A stretch of DNA of 64,000 bases from Harmonia axyridis (lineage: Eukaryota > Arthropoda > Insecta > Coleoptera > Coccinellidae), in assembly GCF_914767665.1 (NCBI RefSeq), contig NC_059503.1, positions 13,578,001 through 13,642,000 of the forward strand. Reading direction: 5' to 3'. Below the pieces are notes generated by a model. That model made no database searches, was not told the origin of the DNA, and saw only the letters and a list, made by a program, of their open reading frames with translations. Of the stretch, positions 24,465 through 37,647 are shown in pieces. How positions within the stretch are numbered: position 1 is the stretch's first letter; each line of letters starts with the position of its first letter. The position numbers and the translations under genes were made by a program.

Positions 24465-27204
24465 TAATGGTATAATATCTAACCTTTCAAAAAAAAAATT
24501 GACTCACTAAATTATCAATTTTTTAATTGTATCATCGCTATTCGAAAACTCGTTATATTGTAGAATATTTCTTATTATTCTTTCATCATAACCTTAAGAA
24601 CAATGCTGTGATTAAATTTAAGATTAGGACAAAGTTCCTTCATAATGTTATTGACAAGTTTATTTGACAGTTCATATAAGCAACAGTGATAATCTCATCA
24701 TCTTCTATGGTGTCTCACATAGGTCGAAATAAAGAATATTATCCAAAACATTACTTTTTTATGTAAGCTTTAGATTGGTCCCCTCTCCAATTTCAGCCCT
24801 TGAATCGAATCGATCTGCTGATCTTCAAAATACAAAGATAGGATATGAGGAAAGCGGAAACGAATTTTCTACTGAACTAAATAAAGATTCAGTCATCATT
24901 AATATGAGTCATGACCCAGATTATCATTTTCTGTCTGATGTAGTTGGATACGCATCAAAATCAGCACTTTGTAAGCAAATCATTTTGATACTATGAGGAG
25001 AACCGTGGGAACTCCACAAAATGGCAACGTTAGACAGGTTGACTTGATGAAAATGCTGACTATCGAAAAATGCAGTTCAGGTCATTAACTCACTTTGTGA
25101 ATGCTTATCTAACTTGTAAACAGGAGGTTCATAGGAATTTATCGGCACAAGAAAGAATTTTCTCGAACCATTAGAATTGAACAAGTTTAATTTTTTGTAT
25201 AAATATATCGAAGAGAAAAAAAATTCAAATTGAAGATAACAATGAAATTTCATAGCTCCGATACTTCTGAAAAGTATCTATTACAATATTATAAATAATA
25301 ATGGTGTTATAAAGATACAATCGTTTCGTAATCTTTTGTAAATGCAGACCTGGATTTTCCTTATGGTTTTAAGTAATCAATTTGAGCCTTATTTAGAAAC
25401 ATGTATGCCTAATATGAAGAAAAGATGTATGGTGATTCCAAGAAAAAATTAAAGAATTCAAGATAAATTTAGACTTGAAGTTTTTTTTTGACATCTCTGA
25501 TTGGGAAAACGATTATATATTTCTTCATTTAAATCATGTGCACGTGATGTTTATATTTTACTGCCTTATCAGATGGCCATCGACTAGTCTTTTTTCAACG
25601 AAACAATATGTGAATCAACTAAGTTCAAGTTCACAATGGTATTTAAACAATTGTAGCATCATTTGTATACACCAAATAAAAACATTTCAATATTACACAA
25701 TAGTTTATTAGTTCATTGAGTTTTCAATGAAGATAAAGTTGAAAAAAAAATTGAAAAAAAGGTTCAATAATATAGGGGAAGAAAAAGAAGGAAGAACTAA
25801 GGTGAAGTCAGAATCTTCTGTGCACTTCTCAACTTATGCGTCAATTAACCAATCGAGACTCAAAAGCTCCTGAATTCACATTAGTGCTTTCTTTATTTGC
25901 GCTCAATCATTTTAAAGGAAAAAAGAACAACATGTTCGAGCGTTTTGTAAAGTCGAAATTCAGCAGAAGAATCTGAAACCTGAATTCAACTCATATTATA
26001 GTTCATCATTTATTCATTAGAATTCAGTAGAGCACGTGAATAATGGATGCCCTTCGAATTTTTGATGACCTAAATTATAACATTTATTTTATTATTACTT
26101 ATATTTTTAATTTAATTTCAGTTATCTTCACCCGTCCAGCTGTTTATTGAAAGAATAACAAATTATTCCTTCCCTGAAATACTTTTTATAAAAAAAGCTT
26201 GTTCCACACTGAATATCTGAATTCTGAGATGCTGATGGTGCAAACCACAATACAAATTCCCCAATCAAGGATTATGAATTTGAGAAATATCTTACAGGTA
26301 GCAACTACATTGGTCCCATCTAATATTGTTGCTCTTGTGAAAAAAACACAATCCCAGATGTCCCATTATTTAAAAACTAGTAACTGATGTATTTTTGAGT
26401 TCTTTTTTTGTTGAATTATTTTGTTCATTTGTCTTATTTGTAATAAATGGCAGTTTCATTTGATTTTTGAATAAAGCTGTTACTGTTACTGTTAGCAATT
26501 TCTTTTCGGTCCATGGTCTATATAAAATTCTTCTATTTGACCTTGGCCCTCTGCAAAAAAATGTTGCACATGGCTGATTCAAACAATACCAAAAATTTGT
26601 AATACCGAATAACAAGCCCAAAACCTCCTTCTGGCACTATTTGCACAGTCTGAACCGACCATTACTTACTACATTATATACCAGCATATTGGATTCGCGC
26701 AATAAAACCAACTATATTCCGTATGTAATATATTTGAAGAGAACATGATTAACAGTAACCAAACATCGTAGCACCACATCCAAATTCGGCCAAAGTGTTA
26801 TAAATCCAGGACAAACATAGCAGCAAGAGTATCAGGATTAGCGCCTATATGGACGCTCGTTTAGAACATGCCCTAATACAATGGAAGCAATAAGCGTAAG
26901 TGGCCCTCTTGCCTACGCCTGCCACCAGATGCACGTCGGCGGAATAACAACGAACAGCCCTTGTAATCTGCCGCAAAAGGGATGTTTTCTCAGATTAGAG
27001 ATGTAGAATATCATTTATTTTTAGTGCTGCGAAATATCAAAATTATGTAGAATAATTTCTCTGTGGATTTTAGTATCCAGTAATATTCACCTGAAGAGGT
27101 CATCGTAAGACGAAACAATTGACGTAGAAATAAAAAAATCGGAAGTAAAATTTTGTTTTCATTAATAATTTCGAAATGAACTTTCGTCAAATAAATCTTT
27201 AGAA
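24465..27204. other. Noncoding DNA with two unassigned open frames
   Basis: A frame at 24801-24971 (plus) is preceded by a fair acceptor (CTCTCCAATTTCAG) and followed by a weak GTAAGC donor; its protein matches no family I recognise. A second frame at 26199-26387 is likewise unassigned. A GC-richer, non-repetitive patch lies at 26,640-26,990. None is called as a gene. Confidence 0.3.
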
Positions 27205-27212
27205 GTGTTAAC

Positions 27213-27384
27213 CATAGGCGCAACGAGTGGTGGGTGGTTATTCGGAAAAAAATCCCCTCGTTGATCAGAAGAAATGGAAAAGAATTAGGTTAAAATTTAA
27301 AAAAAAAAATTTATAAACAATTGAAATATTTGCTCTTTCAAAGTGTGGGTAACCCCCCATGAGTCAACTCTAGTTACGCCAATG
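27213..27384. mobile_element. Short hAT-type MITE, 172 bp, with 8-bp target duplication
   Basis: The left end CATAGGCGCAACGAGTG and the inverse of the right end (CATTGGCGTAACTAGAG) form imperfect terminal repeats. The flanks are GTGTTAAC (27205-27212) and GTGTTGAC (27385-27392), an 8-bp duplication with one mismatch, as hAT elements make. Confidence 0.8.
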
Positions 27385-27539
27385 GTGTTGACGAGTGCAT
27401 TGGAAAAAAAAATACACTGAAATTGAACTTAGTTCTTAATCATATTGAAGCTTCAATATAAATTCTCGTAATATTTGCAAAATTAACATCAAACACAAAG
27501 CACAAATGATTTTGCCAGGAATATACGTCCTACGAAATA

Positions 27540-27780
27540 TTACTGGAGTAAAATGGCGGATGCGCCAGTCTTCAGGATCGAATACAAAAAACTTGAAATT
27601 TAGACCAGACAGCAGCCTAATGGAAAACTTATTATAGTTAAATTTTTACGAATTTTTCGTATTTTGTAGAATATGATCTTCTGAACAAGAAAGTCTATGG
27701 GTCCAACTCAATCCTATGAACATTTTTCGAGATACAGGGTGTCAACGTTGGAAAATGGCATTTCTTTAAAGTAACATTTC
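27540..27780 (+). repeat. Dispersed repeat, one copy here and a diverged inverted copy near 36.0-36.15 kb
   Basis: The run from about 27,640 to 27,760 (TTGTAGAATATGATCTTCTG, GGTCCAACTCAATCCTATGA, TTTTCGAGATACAGGGTGTC) has a reverse-complement relative at about 36,005-36,110 (GGATTGAGTTGGACTCATAG, GGCATATTCTACAACATACG). The CGAGATACAGGGTGT core is also in the 153-bp satellite. Confidence 0.6.
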
Positions 27781-28567
27781 TCGTAGGAAAACATCTTGAA
27801 TGAAACACTTTTGCTTGATAAATATTGCTTACTCATAAGCTAATAATTTTAGACTGGTTTTCAATAAATATTATTGTTAGATACAGGGTGAGTCAAACAT
27901 TATTCAAAATGAAATTCGTTTAGTTCATAATTCACCCTGTAATTGAAAAAGTCGTCCGTGGAATTTTCCAATTTCTTATCATTACTCTTAGTTCGAGTAC
28001 AATTCTATAATTTCAAAGAGTATTGGCTTTGCTATGACCAGTTTTTGAGATACACACTCCAAAACTTTAGTTTATTTTTCATTGAAAATAAACTAAAGAT
28101 ACGCCATTGCATATCTTCTTCTCAATAATTTCTTCTTCCAATACAATCCAGATTGGTTTAAACTATAAAGCCATCATCAGTTTAAATGAAAGCATTTTCT
28201 GAATAACTTTTTGAAATTTAGTTTATTTTTTCATATTGATTTTAATGAATATATTGAGGAAATAATACCGTCGTAGTATTTCTATTATACAATAGGGTAC
28301 ACAAATTTTAATTTTTGTTTATGGAGGTCAGTCACGCAAAATTGATATTTTTCGAGTTATATGCAAAAATCCGCCAAAAAAACGCAATTTTTTACCTTTT
28401 TTTTTGCATTTTTTTCATGTTCTGTCGCGAAATTTTGGTGGCTAACCTCAGATTCGGATACAGCACTCCAAAAAACATGAAACGAAACTACATCAAAACT
28501 TTTTCTTGAGGGGCTCTTGTGAACACTATATCGAATTAACAATAGTATATTCTAAAATGTAATATTG

Positions 28568-28982
28568 TGTAATATTGTCGAAATTCAATGAAAAATTCAT
28601 ATTATACATCCTGGTGACTTTTTTATTGTATCTTGTCAGTTGGTGTGAATGTTATACGAAAATTGATAGATTACAGAATTTGAATCGTACGTTTCGAATT
28701 TCGAAATAATTTATAATTACGCATTAAATTCGTGAATTAGGTCTGACGAAATCAATTGAACACTACCATAATTAAGAGAACTTGCGAATAATGTTGCAAA
28801 TCATTTCGCTATGTCCAAATTATATTATATTGACAATTGACGTGTGTTGAAATTTGATAGGATTGGAAGTCAGTGTAGACAACCACAAAACGAAAAATAT
28901 AACTGAAAACATTGCTGTAATGAGTTAATTACAGCACTGTTTTTAGTACTGTAATGAACTCATTACGATACTGAAATAGAGA
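28568..28982 (+). mobile_element. Dispersed element C, copy 1
   Basis: About 415 bp that recur in reverse orientation at 46,045-46,498. Shared landmarks are ACAACCACAAAACGAAAAAT and a small internal palindrome around GTAATGAACTCATTAC. The end at 28,982 (ACTGAAATAGAGA) equals the terminal repeat of the second copy; the left terminus is missing here. Confidence 0.75.
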
Positions 28983-29259
28983 AATCATTTTGTTTCAAAA
29001 TGAGTTTTTGTAGCATCTTTGAATGTTACTTTTATGGTTGTAATTGTATTTTTTTAGAAATATTTATGCTAATCGAAAATATCCGCTTTCATGTGCCCAA
29101 TAAACATCATTGAATAATTTGGAAAGAATTCAAAAATTTGTCCATTATTTTATTTGTGCGTCATCCACAATTCAATTCTCATATGTATTTTTCTATATCT
29201 CATATGAAAATGAAAAAAATAAGAGTTTCAAATATGGAGATGAAGATCAGAAATAAATA

Positions 29260-29560
29260 TTGGCACATATTCACCAGCAGATGCGGTTTTCCGTAAGTAT
29301 CGGACGTGTAGAAGCCAATTGAAATTTATTTACGTCGAGTAATTACAAGAAGCACAATGTGTATGCCTACATTGCATTTACGAGGCTCGAATCGATCCCG
29401 CATCAACTTGCCATGACTTCTGGGAATGTATTCGACACGGAATTAATTCTTTAGCCGTGTTTATGGGCGTTTATTTCGAAATTAATATGTTTATATGGAT
29501 GTGTAGAGGAGGATTTTACTTTCCCTTTGACTCGATACCAACTATTGTAACTCTCTAGCT
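29260..29560. other. GC-richer, low-repeat block, possible regulatory DNA
   Basis: About 300 bp with balanced composition and no close copy in the window. It shows no coding frame. Candidate conserved noncoding DNA inside the sim upstream region. Confidence 0.2.
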
Positions 29561-29944
29561 GCATTATGAGGAGAAGGAATGCATATTATTGCTATATCTG
29601 GTGAAAAGATCCCAGAACTGCATATGTTATTTTATGAGATGTGATATACGGGGTGGTCTAGATTACATAACTATGGAGTTGGATAGAACAACTCTTTTCA
29701 TGAAAAAAATTCCTATAAACACATATCGTAACAATAACTCCTAATAATTCGTTTCAGAGATACAGAAGTTTGAAAGATAAATCAGCTTTTTACTTATAAC
29801 TCTAGTATGATTATATTCATTGTTTAAATTTTTAGGTGTCGAAGTATTGATGATGTAAAGTTTTGAATTAGGTAAGTGTCTCCTGCCAAACTTATCCAGT
29901 GGCGTAGATAAAGGGGTGTGATGATACTTTTTTTTATTGAAAAT

Positions 29945-30430
29945 CTGAAATCAACAGATCTTCATAAAAAAAATATATTGTCGAGATAAACGAGTACAGT
30001 AGTACAAAGCAAATACTATCCACAAAATCTACAAAAATTAATTTTTCAAATTTTCGCATTAGTGTTAAATGAAAGTACAAAAATTGGCGTAGTGTGTTAT
30101 AACGCTTTCAGATGGCATTTAATTGAACATTTCTGAAAGACACTCAAACAATAAAATTTTTTTATGAATTTCTATTGTTCAAGTGTCTGATACATTTTCT
30201 TTCTGAAATGTTCAATTGAATGCCATATGAATGCGTTATAAAACACTACGCCAATTACTGTATGTAGGTACTTTCATTTATCACTAATGGGAAAGTTTGA
30301 AAAATTAATTTTTGTGGATTTTTGTGTATAGTATTTGCTTTGTAGGTAGGTACTCGATTATCTCGAAAATAGTTCATTTTATGAAAAAAATTCAGAAGAC
30401 TTTTTTAATGGAGCTCTGTTGATACATTTA
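29945..30430. mobile_element. Long foldback element
   Basis: Arms of over 200 bp are inverted about a centre near 30,165. Outer landmarks are CAAAGCAAATACTATCCACA (left) with its inverse near 30,340, and GGCGTAGTGTGTTATAACGC (left) with its inverse near 30,230. A hAT-like start, CAGTGGCGTAGATAAAGGGG, lies just outside at 29,897. No matching right end was found. Confidence 0.8.
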
Positions 30431-30624
30431 ATTTTTCTGCAGAAAAAGTTTATTTTGAAAAACCTTTTTCATTTTCAATTCTGTTAATAGGTACGTAGTA
30501 TTATAAGATTGTTTGCGGTTTAGACCAATAATGTACAAGGTGTTTATGAGATCATGGAATTGGACAACTCCAGTTCATCAACACTTTAGATTTACAAATA
30601 ACTACCTACTTATATTTTTTTATT

Positions 30625-30975
30625 CTACGTATAAAAAGAGAAGGGGTAACTTAAGCAAACCCTATACCTTAAATGAAAACTTTAAAAGTTATCGAGGAAA
30701 AACAGCAATTTCTTACTGTGTAATTTGAGCTTTCATGATTTGTTGAGAATCCATTAACCAATAAAAAGTACCAATTACGAATAATTAACTACTTTTCATG
30801 AAATGTCACAATAAGTTATCGAATTATCGACTTTTAGTTTTTTACAGAAGTCACAGACTACTTCCACTCAGTTAGAAATTGCGGTTTTACCTTTGACCAA
30901 GTTCTAGCACGATAACTCTTTTCATTTTAACTATAAAGTTTGCTTAGGTCACCCCCTCTCTTTTTTTACGAAGAA
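30625..30975. mobile_element. Foldback element
   Basis: The left arm (AAAAAGAGAAGGGGTAACTT, CAGCAATTTCTTACTGTG) is the inverse of the right arm near 30,860-30,975. Together they enclose about 100 bp of AT-rich DNA. Arms are diverged. Confidence 0.7.
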
Positions 30976-31079
30976 TTAACTGGAAGAATTAAATAAATAA
31001 TACAACCATTAAAATCTGTATCATTATGATGAATTTGAAGGACCCAATCGGCTTCGAGACGTATGTCTTAATGCAAAAT

Positions 31080-31365
31080 ACGATGTAATGTCATTTGCGA
31101 CATGTCTAATTCCTAAGATCGACAAGGAATCGACAAACATAGGTTTTCGTCAACTACACGGTCTACATGAGCAATATTCTCAGTTGTTTTTGAGAAACTC
31201 ACACAGTTTAGATACTTCACAGCACTTGTCCCAACTCAACAGCTCAAATTGTTCCACCACAGTTTCAATATATTGGCGGCCGAGAAGGAGCTTCACAAAG
31301 ACCCAAAAATGTTTTAGCTTTGCGAACTGTACATGCCGACCATTCTTGTAGTGAATTTTGACAAT
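31080..31365 (-). pseudogene. Mariner/Tc1-type transposase N-terminal fragment
   Basis: On the minus strand broken frames give VEQFELLSWDKCCEVSKL, then ENIAHVDRVVDENLCLSIPC and ELDMSQMTLHR. These resemble the helix-turn-helix region of mariner-like transposases (the T-x-E-N-I-A-A-V block and the S-x-x-T-x-x-R-I block). It is related to the plus-strand fragment at 33,000. Several frame changes and stops are present. Confidence 0.6.
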
Positions 31366-31539
31366 TCCGTTGTTGAAGCGTATATCGTTCCATTTTTAGT
31401 ATTGTCAAAAGATGACAGCATCAAAAATGAAAAATGAAACCTCTTATTAGAAAACCTTTTATAACATTCTCATTGGAAAACGCGTTATTTATACGAATCG
31501 AAAATATCCACTTTTGTATCTGCTCAATAAACATCCCTT

Positions 31540-31870
31540 AATACCCGAATGTTACGCAATATACGCTTCCACACTTACGACACTAGTCGTACTCACTCTA
31601 AATCGCCTCAAAATCCAGTTCAAACCGCTCTAATCGCGACAAATCCAACAAAAACAATCTCCGTTCAATTATGAAGGATCACACTTGAAAACGCACCCCT
31701 CCGCGCGTCCCTGATCCATTCAAGCATGGGAATAAATCATATAAAGCCCCCCACACACGTTCGATCCCAACGACGCAGCGGCGGGAAGAAAGAAAAGCTA
31801 CCGGAAGAAGAGATTAGCCGATCAGCACACCACTCTCTTGTTTTACGCAACTACGCTCCCCCCAATGTTT
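31540..31870 (+). promoter_or_regulatory. GC-rich block with a TATA box, possible promoter
   Basis: A CpG-containing block stands out from the AT-rich flanks. TATAAAG occurs at 31740-31746, followed by a C-rich stretch where a start would be expected near 31,770. No downstream coding exon or splice donor could be assigned, so promoter function is only suggested. Confidence 0.25.
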
Positions 31871-32367
31871 TTCTTAAACGTCCGCCAATGTATTTTTAAG
31901 ACGTGCTTAATGGGAGATCCGTTTAGATATTTAGCTTTCGGTCCTCCGCTTCTTTTTCAACAGGACCTTGCGCCGCAGAAAAATATTTGTAGGTCGTATG
32001 GAGTGATTTATTTTATTGGTTTCGTATATGAGAATGGAAATAATGTAGGAGGAAGATTTTGAAATAATTTGATTTATCGCTTACACGTTATCTAAAGTGA
32101 AAAAGTGGTAGTCCTTAGATATATTTTGTTAAACATTTCGTCGTAAGTAATATCATTAGGGAATTTAATTTTTCCAAAAAAAATTGAAGAAAACACGTTT
32201 CTGAGTAATATTTTAGTGCTGATGGCAATAAAAATCCGAGTAGAAGACGAAGATATTAGCAACTGCACGAATTCCTTTTTGTTATCGCTTATTTCATTGT
32301 GTTTTTCCGATTTTTTTCACAGGAAAAATTCAATGCCAGAATGATATTTGACAAGACCATAGAGTAA

Positions 32368-32900
32368 TAAAAATAGATAGAGGGAGTATACGCAAATTTT
32401 ACATGTCCCCAACATGGTTAGATAGTTGTCGGATTGTGATATAATTTCAAATCCACAATTTTGATATATCGTTATGAATGTATATTATATTGAATGAAAT
32501 ATATCTATTTGAGTGATTCCCTATTAATTATGCAAATTTGAATATTTGGAATCCAATATTTTTTCCTAATTGTCGAATTTATAATAGGCAGAATATTTAT
32601 TATTTTCTGTATCTACCTGCTGAAATCCAAGGTTTGGCAACTTTTGCTCTCCTAGTGTCATCGGTTGTTTTCCGTCGTTTGGCGTACTCAAAGTTTGTTT
32701 TCTGCATTTCTGATATATTGAGGTATTTATTTCAATATATTTTGAGTTAATATGATACGTGTGATTAACCACGGCACATAAGAAGTGAGTTATTTGTGGA
32801 GAAACTCGCGAATTGAGTGAAATATCGTATCACTGATATGTTTTCATTTCCGCGCGCTTCTTGTCAAATTTGATGGTTCATGTTGGGGACAAAATTTGCT
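32368..32900 (+). mobile_element. MITE family A, copy 3 (right end truncated)
   Basis: Begins AGTAATAAAAATAGATAGAG and carries TCTACCTGCTGAAATCCAAG and GAGTGAAATATCGTATCAC. It stops after GGGGACAAAATTTGCT, so the right terminal repeat is missing. Confidence 0.85.
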
Positions 32901-32999
32901 ATTCAAGAAACGTGCGCTCAAAAAGATAAAATCAAGTTTTGACAAGTAAAAACTACGCCATTAATTAAAAATGAACGATATATACTCTCACAACGCATT

Positions 33000-33240
33000 G
33001 AATTGAAAGTGTTAAAATTCACTACAAAACTCAAAATTGAAGCTGATGCCATAGTAACATTGAATAAATTTCGCTACCAATTTGAGCTGTTGGGCAAGTA
33101 AGTGATGTGAAGAATCGAAACCGTGCGCGTTGTTCAAAAACAATTGAAAATATTGCTGCTGAGCCCCTAGTGTTGACGAAAACCCAAGTTTGTCGATTCC
33201 TCATAGATCTTGATGGGTATTAGGCTATGATTGATGATTT
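33000..33240 (+). pseudogene. Mariner/Tc1-type transposase N-terminal fragment
   Basis: The frame gives FRYQFELLGK, then after a break NRNRARCSKTIENIAAEPLV and VCRFLIDLDG. It aligns with the minus-strand fragment at 31,080-31,365: shared nucleotide blocks are CAATTTGAGCTGTTG, GTTGACGAAAACC and GTTTGTCGATTCCT. A stop follows the LLGK block. Catalytic domain absent. Confidence 0.6.
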
Positions 33241-33729
33241 TTATGGCTAGAATTGGAAGATATTGCCATCATTAATGACATACCTTTCTCTCTACAATGG
33301 AATTTTTATCCACCAATTTCTCTGAAAATAAACTATTTTTTTTATATGAAAATAAAATAGCTCTGTTTCATTTTGGTGAATCAATGAACAGAGTCTGAGT
33401 TTGAAATTCCGATGTTTTTTTTTATACATTTCGAGCCATAAAAAATTAATAACAATTAATTCACACATCATATATTCTTACCTAGGAAAATATTTTGATA
33501 TTTCATTATTTTGATTGTCCAAACTCATCTTTGACTCATATCAAGTTGTTTGACTTCTCATTTATGAGTTCAATGTCAAATAACCCCAGGTTATTTGTCG
33601 TTACTTTAAGAAACCTGAATCATTGTTTTCTTTCGTTTATAATTTGGATGAACGAAAAGTGAAAACATGTTCTCTTGAAATTCTGATCATCCTGAATCAT
33701 CAAATTGATTACAGGTAAATAAAAAAATC

Positions 33730-34203
33730 CACTATTTCACTACATCAATATGAATGTATATTATATTGAATGAAATTCCCAATTAAATATGCAAATTTGA
33801 AAATTTGGAATCCGATATTTTTCATAATTGTCGAATTTAAAGTATGCAGAATATTTATTATTTTCTGTGTCTACCTGCTGAAATCCAAGGTTTGGCAACT
33901 TTTGAATTTCTATTGGCATCAGTGGTTTCACGTCGTTTGGCGCGCTTGAAATTTGTTTTAAGAATTTCTGATAAATTTAGCTATTTATTTCAATATATTT
34001 TGAGTTAATATGAAACGTGTGATTCACTATGGGACATAAGAAGTACGTTCTTTGTGGAGAAACTCTCGAATTGAGTGAAATATCGTATCACTGATATATT
34101 TTTATTTTCGCGCGCTTCATGTCTAATTTGATAGTTCATGTTGGAAACAAAATTTGCTTACTGAATATGACATTTGCTTCCTCTATCTATGTTTATTACT
34201 CTG
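33730..34203 (+). mobile_element. MITE family A, copy 4 (left end truncated)
   Basis: Starts inside the element at about the ATGAATGTATATTATATTGA block. It keeps TCTACCTGCTGAAATCCAAG (with one change upstream) and ends with the usual right terminus CTCTATCTATGTTTATTACT. Confidence 0.85.
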
Positions 34204-36364
34204 ATATTTCTCCCAATATGTGATAGCACTGATAACCATGTGTGGATTTAATGGTACCTCTGACAATTCTCATAGAAATATTAGGCTGTGCATCAATTGA
34301 ATAAGAGCACTATTAAACCAAACAGAACAACAGTATTCAGCAGTAGAAAAAACCAAGGCCAAAATCAATACTCATATAAATTTGCTACCCGAAAATAAAC
34401 GAAACGTTGGAAAACTGCTACCAGACTGCCAGACATACATAATTCATTTCAAAGCTCCTGAGTAAACGATGTTAATATGGATTCCAGTGCTAACACATTA
34501 TAGTATCGACAGCTGTCATGAGCTGCCCTCTAATTCCTTCGACAAATCAAACAATAGCTTCTGTAATTATTGTCACTATAAATAGCATATTCTTTCCAGG
34601 GACTAGACGGATACAATGTCTCGCTGAGATTACTTATTTACAATGTATCGATGCTGTATGGGGAAAAGACTCATTATAGAAAGTCTCTGCCAGTTGAAGT
34701 AGAAAAAATGCGAATTTTACGCTGTTTTATTATTTCCTCATATATCACGCAATATCTGAACTAGTATGAATAAGTTTAATAATAATTATCACGCTGTGAG
34801 GTTTGAACTCGAGGTTATTTGTTGAGGAATTCGAATAAAATGAACTCCGGAAATATTGTGAACAGAAATGTTTTGTGAAAAATATTGTAATCAATTCCAT
34901 CGTACATAGTAATACATTTTTTCAACTGTTTGATCGATGTAGCCAATTTGCCATGAAATTATTTTTTCTAATTTGATTTTTTGTAAAATTCATTGATCTA
35001 GAATCCTTCAAACGAGAAATATCTACAGAAAACTGATGAACATTCGTCGAGTGCATGACGATAAAAATTAATATCAGTGGATGTACAAAGAAAAATCGTA
35101 TGAGAAATGAAATTATATAAAGGAATCCATTTTTACCATATTTTTTGGACTTTTTAGATAGAAAATGCTTAAATATCTTCAAAAGAATATTATAATAAAG
35201 AAAGATTCAGCAGTACATAAAACTTTGTAGTAGTTACTTGTAAAGTTACTTGTATAACTTTGTAGGGTTACTACTTTTACGACTTATTAAGGTGGTTGGA
35301 TGGATTTTTTTATCCAATCACATTATACAGAAAAAAAAGAAAACATCAAGGAAATAAGAAAATATTTACCCCCAAACGATGCCAAAGGTTTATTATCAGA
35401 AACAATAAACCAAAAATAGAATTACGCCATAAAATTTGAGTTACAGACTCCCGAAATGATCATCCCCAACATATACGAAGGGGTTTCTAGTGTTAATGAC
35501 GCAAGGGATGCATAATAGGCGATCGTGAAAGAATGCAGGAGTTGTGGAAAATAAAACGAAACGGGCTGACAGTGCAAGCAAGCAAGACGGATCGTCAGTA
35601 CCTTCCTCAAATATTTATTCAGATACCTAGTCGGTCGACTTGAAAATGGAGTGTTCTTGAAATGATGAATTATCGAAGGATCTTCAATTCTCAATGGTCA
35701 ATTGATATTCAATTCGTTTATTTTCGTAATTTGAATGCTTTTGGTAAAATAAACATTTTGGTTAATTATGAAACGAAAATCTAAGAAGCTACTGAATCTT
35801 GATTTACCTAATAAGTGAAATTACTCATGCTAGAAGTGAAAGTGTTGAAAATTAACCGATAAGATGTAAGATGTAATCGACAAGATAAGTTACTCTTACA
35901 GCTATGTACCTACCTTTGATATAAAAAGGTAAATACAACTTATGGAAAAAATATATCATTGAAAATGTCAATATGAAGTGTTTTCCAATGAAAAAATTTC
36001 ATCATATTTCCACTTCGGCACTCTGTATGTCGAAAACTAGTCATAGGATTGAGTTGGACTCATAGACGTTCTTGTTCAGGATGGCATATTCTACAACATA
36101 CGGAAAACTCAGAAAAATTAATTGATGGTGACAATTTTTCCTTCAGACTGGTGCCTGGTCCGTTCATACAAATAGCTTTTATGGTTTCCGAGAAAAGCTT
36201 TATGCTTTTTTATGTTTTATCGATTCTGATTCATGAGTTGGAAGCTAAAGTCAACGAAAACTTTAAAAAAATTATCCCACTGAAGGCTTCAACAAACCAA
36301 CGCGGCAAATGCGAATATTCGTACCGCATCTGAGCCTTGATCCTACTAATTTATCGGTAATACC
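34204..36364. other. Noncoding DNA, no gene recognised
   Basis: AT-rich, with open frames up to 94 codons on both strands that show no known domain. The segment near 36,005-36,110 is the diverged inverted copy of the repeat at 27,640-27,760. Confidence 0.45.
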
Positions 36365-36462
36365 GATTATCAAATTATCAATCGATAATCGTTACTATTA
36401 TTACTATTTAACGATTATTATTATTTTAACTTAATGATTATCGATTGACAGTTTGATAATCT
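36365..36462. repeat. AT-rich palindrome around AATCGATAATC
   Basis: ATTATCAATCGATAATCG and the inverse-type block ATGATTATCGATTGACAG form imperfect arms. A third related block (AACTATCAATCGATAATAAA) lies just beyond the MITE copy at 37,060, as if the MITE had split a larger palindromic repeat. Confidence 0.6.
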
Positions 36463-36467
36463 CAGGG

Positions 36468-37050
36468 TAATAAATAATAAACAGAGGAAGCATATGTCAT
36501 TTTCAGTAAGCAAATTTTGTCCCCCAACATATACTATCAAATTTGACATGAAGCGCGCGGAAATGAAAACATATCAGTGATACGATATTTCACTCAATTC
36601 GCGAGTTTCTCCACAAAGAACGCACTTCTGATGTCCCATAGTGAATCAACGTTTCATTTTAACTGAAAATATATTTAAATAATTACCTAAATATATCAGA
36701 AATTCAGAAAACAAACTTCAAACGCGCCAAACGACGTGAAACAACATATGACATTAGAAGAGCAAAAGTTGCCAAACCTTGGATTTCAGCAGGTAGATAC
36801 AGAAAATAATAAATATTCTGCTTATTATAAATTCGACAATTAGGAAAAATATCGGATTCCAAATATTCAAACTGGCATATTTAATCGGGAATCACTCAAA
36901 TAAATATATTTCATTCAATATAATAAACATTCATAGCGATATAGTAAAATTGTGGGTTTGAAAACGTATCACAATCCGACAACGTAATCCAACCATGTTG
37001 GGGACATAAAAAAATTGCGTATACTCCCTCTATCTATGTAAAAATTATTA
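36468..37050 (-). mobile_element. MITE family A, copy 5 (inverted)
   Basis: The element runs on the minus strand: ATACTCCCTCTATCTATGT at its left terminus (37,040) and AGAGGAAGCATATGTC at the other end. It carries all internal landmarks and is one of the better preserved copies. Confidence 0.85.
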
Positions 37051-37647
37051 TTATATCAAACTATCAATCGATAATAAATTAGCGGTACAGGGTGGGCAAA
37101 TAAGCGAGGAAGCGGCTATATCTCAGGATCCACTCATCGTAGAGACTTGCGGTAAAAATTTTCACCACTTAAGTGTTCAAGAAAACACACTGGAAATTGT
37201 TTTGAAGTTCATACCTCTACCGCTAGGGGGCGTAATAGGTACCGTCGAGTAGAAAAATGAATTTTGCTCGTAAATGTTTCATATGAAGTTGAAGAAAAAA
37301 CATCATCCCTGTAATCCTTGGAAAATTCTCTATCTTTTTGAATTGTCACTTTCGATTTTACGACATCAAATAATAGTAGGTGAAAGGGAGAAATCTGAGT
37401 GATTGAAATGCCTGTAACTTCAGTTTGGCTCAACATTTTTGAGCAAATTAGATCTCGTCTGAAAGATAATATCTTGTTGATTGAGGACAAAATATACTCA
37501 TGATAAATTTGTTTTTGCTGTTTTCGATAGGGAGCGCTAAGTCAGAAGTTCATTGTTTTGTTCATTTTACTCCGAAATTTCAAATGTAATGATAGGATTT
37601 TCTCAACAGAAACAGAAATTCCATCAAATTCGCATGAAAAACCTAAA

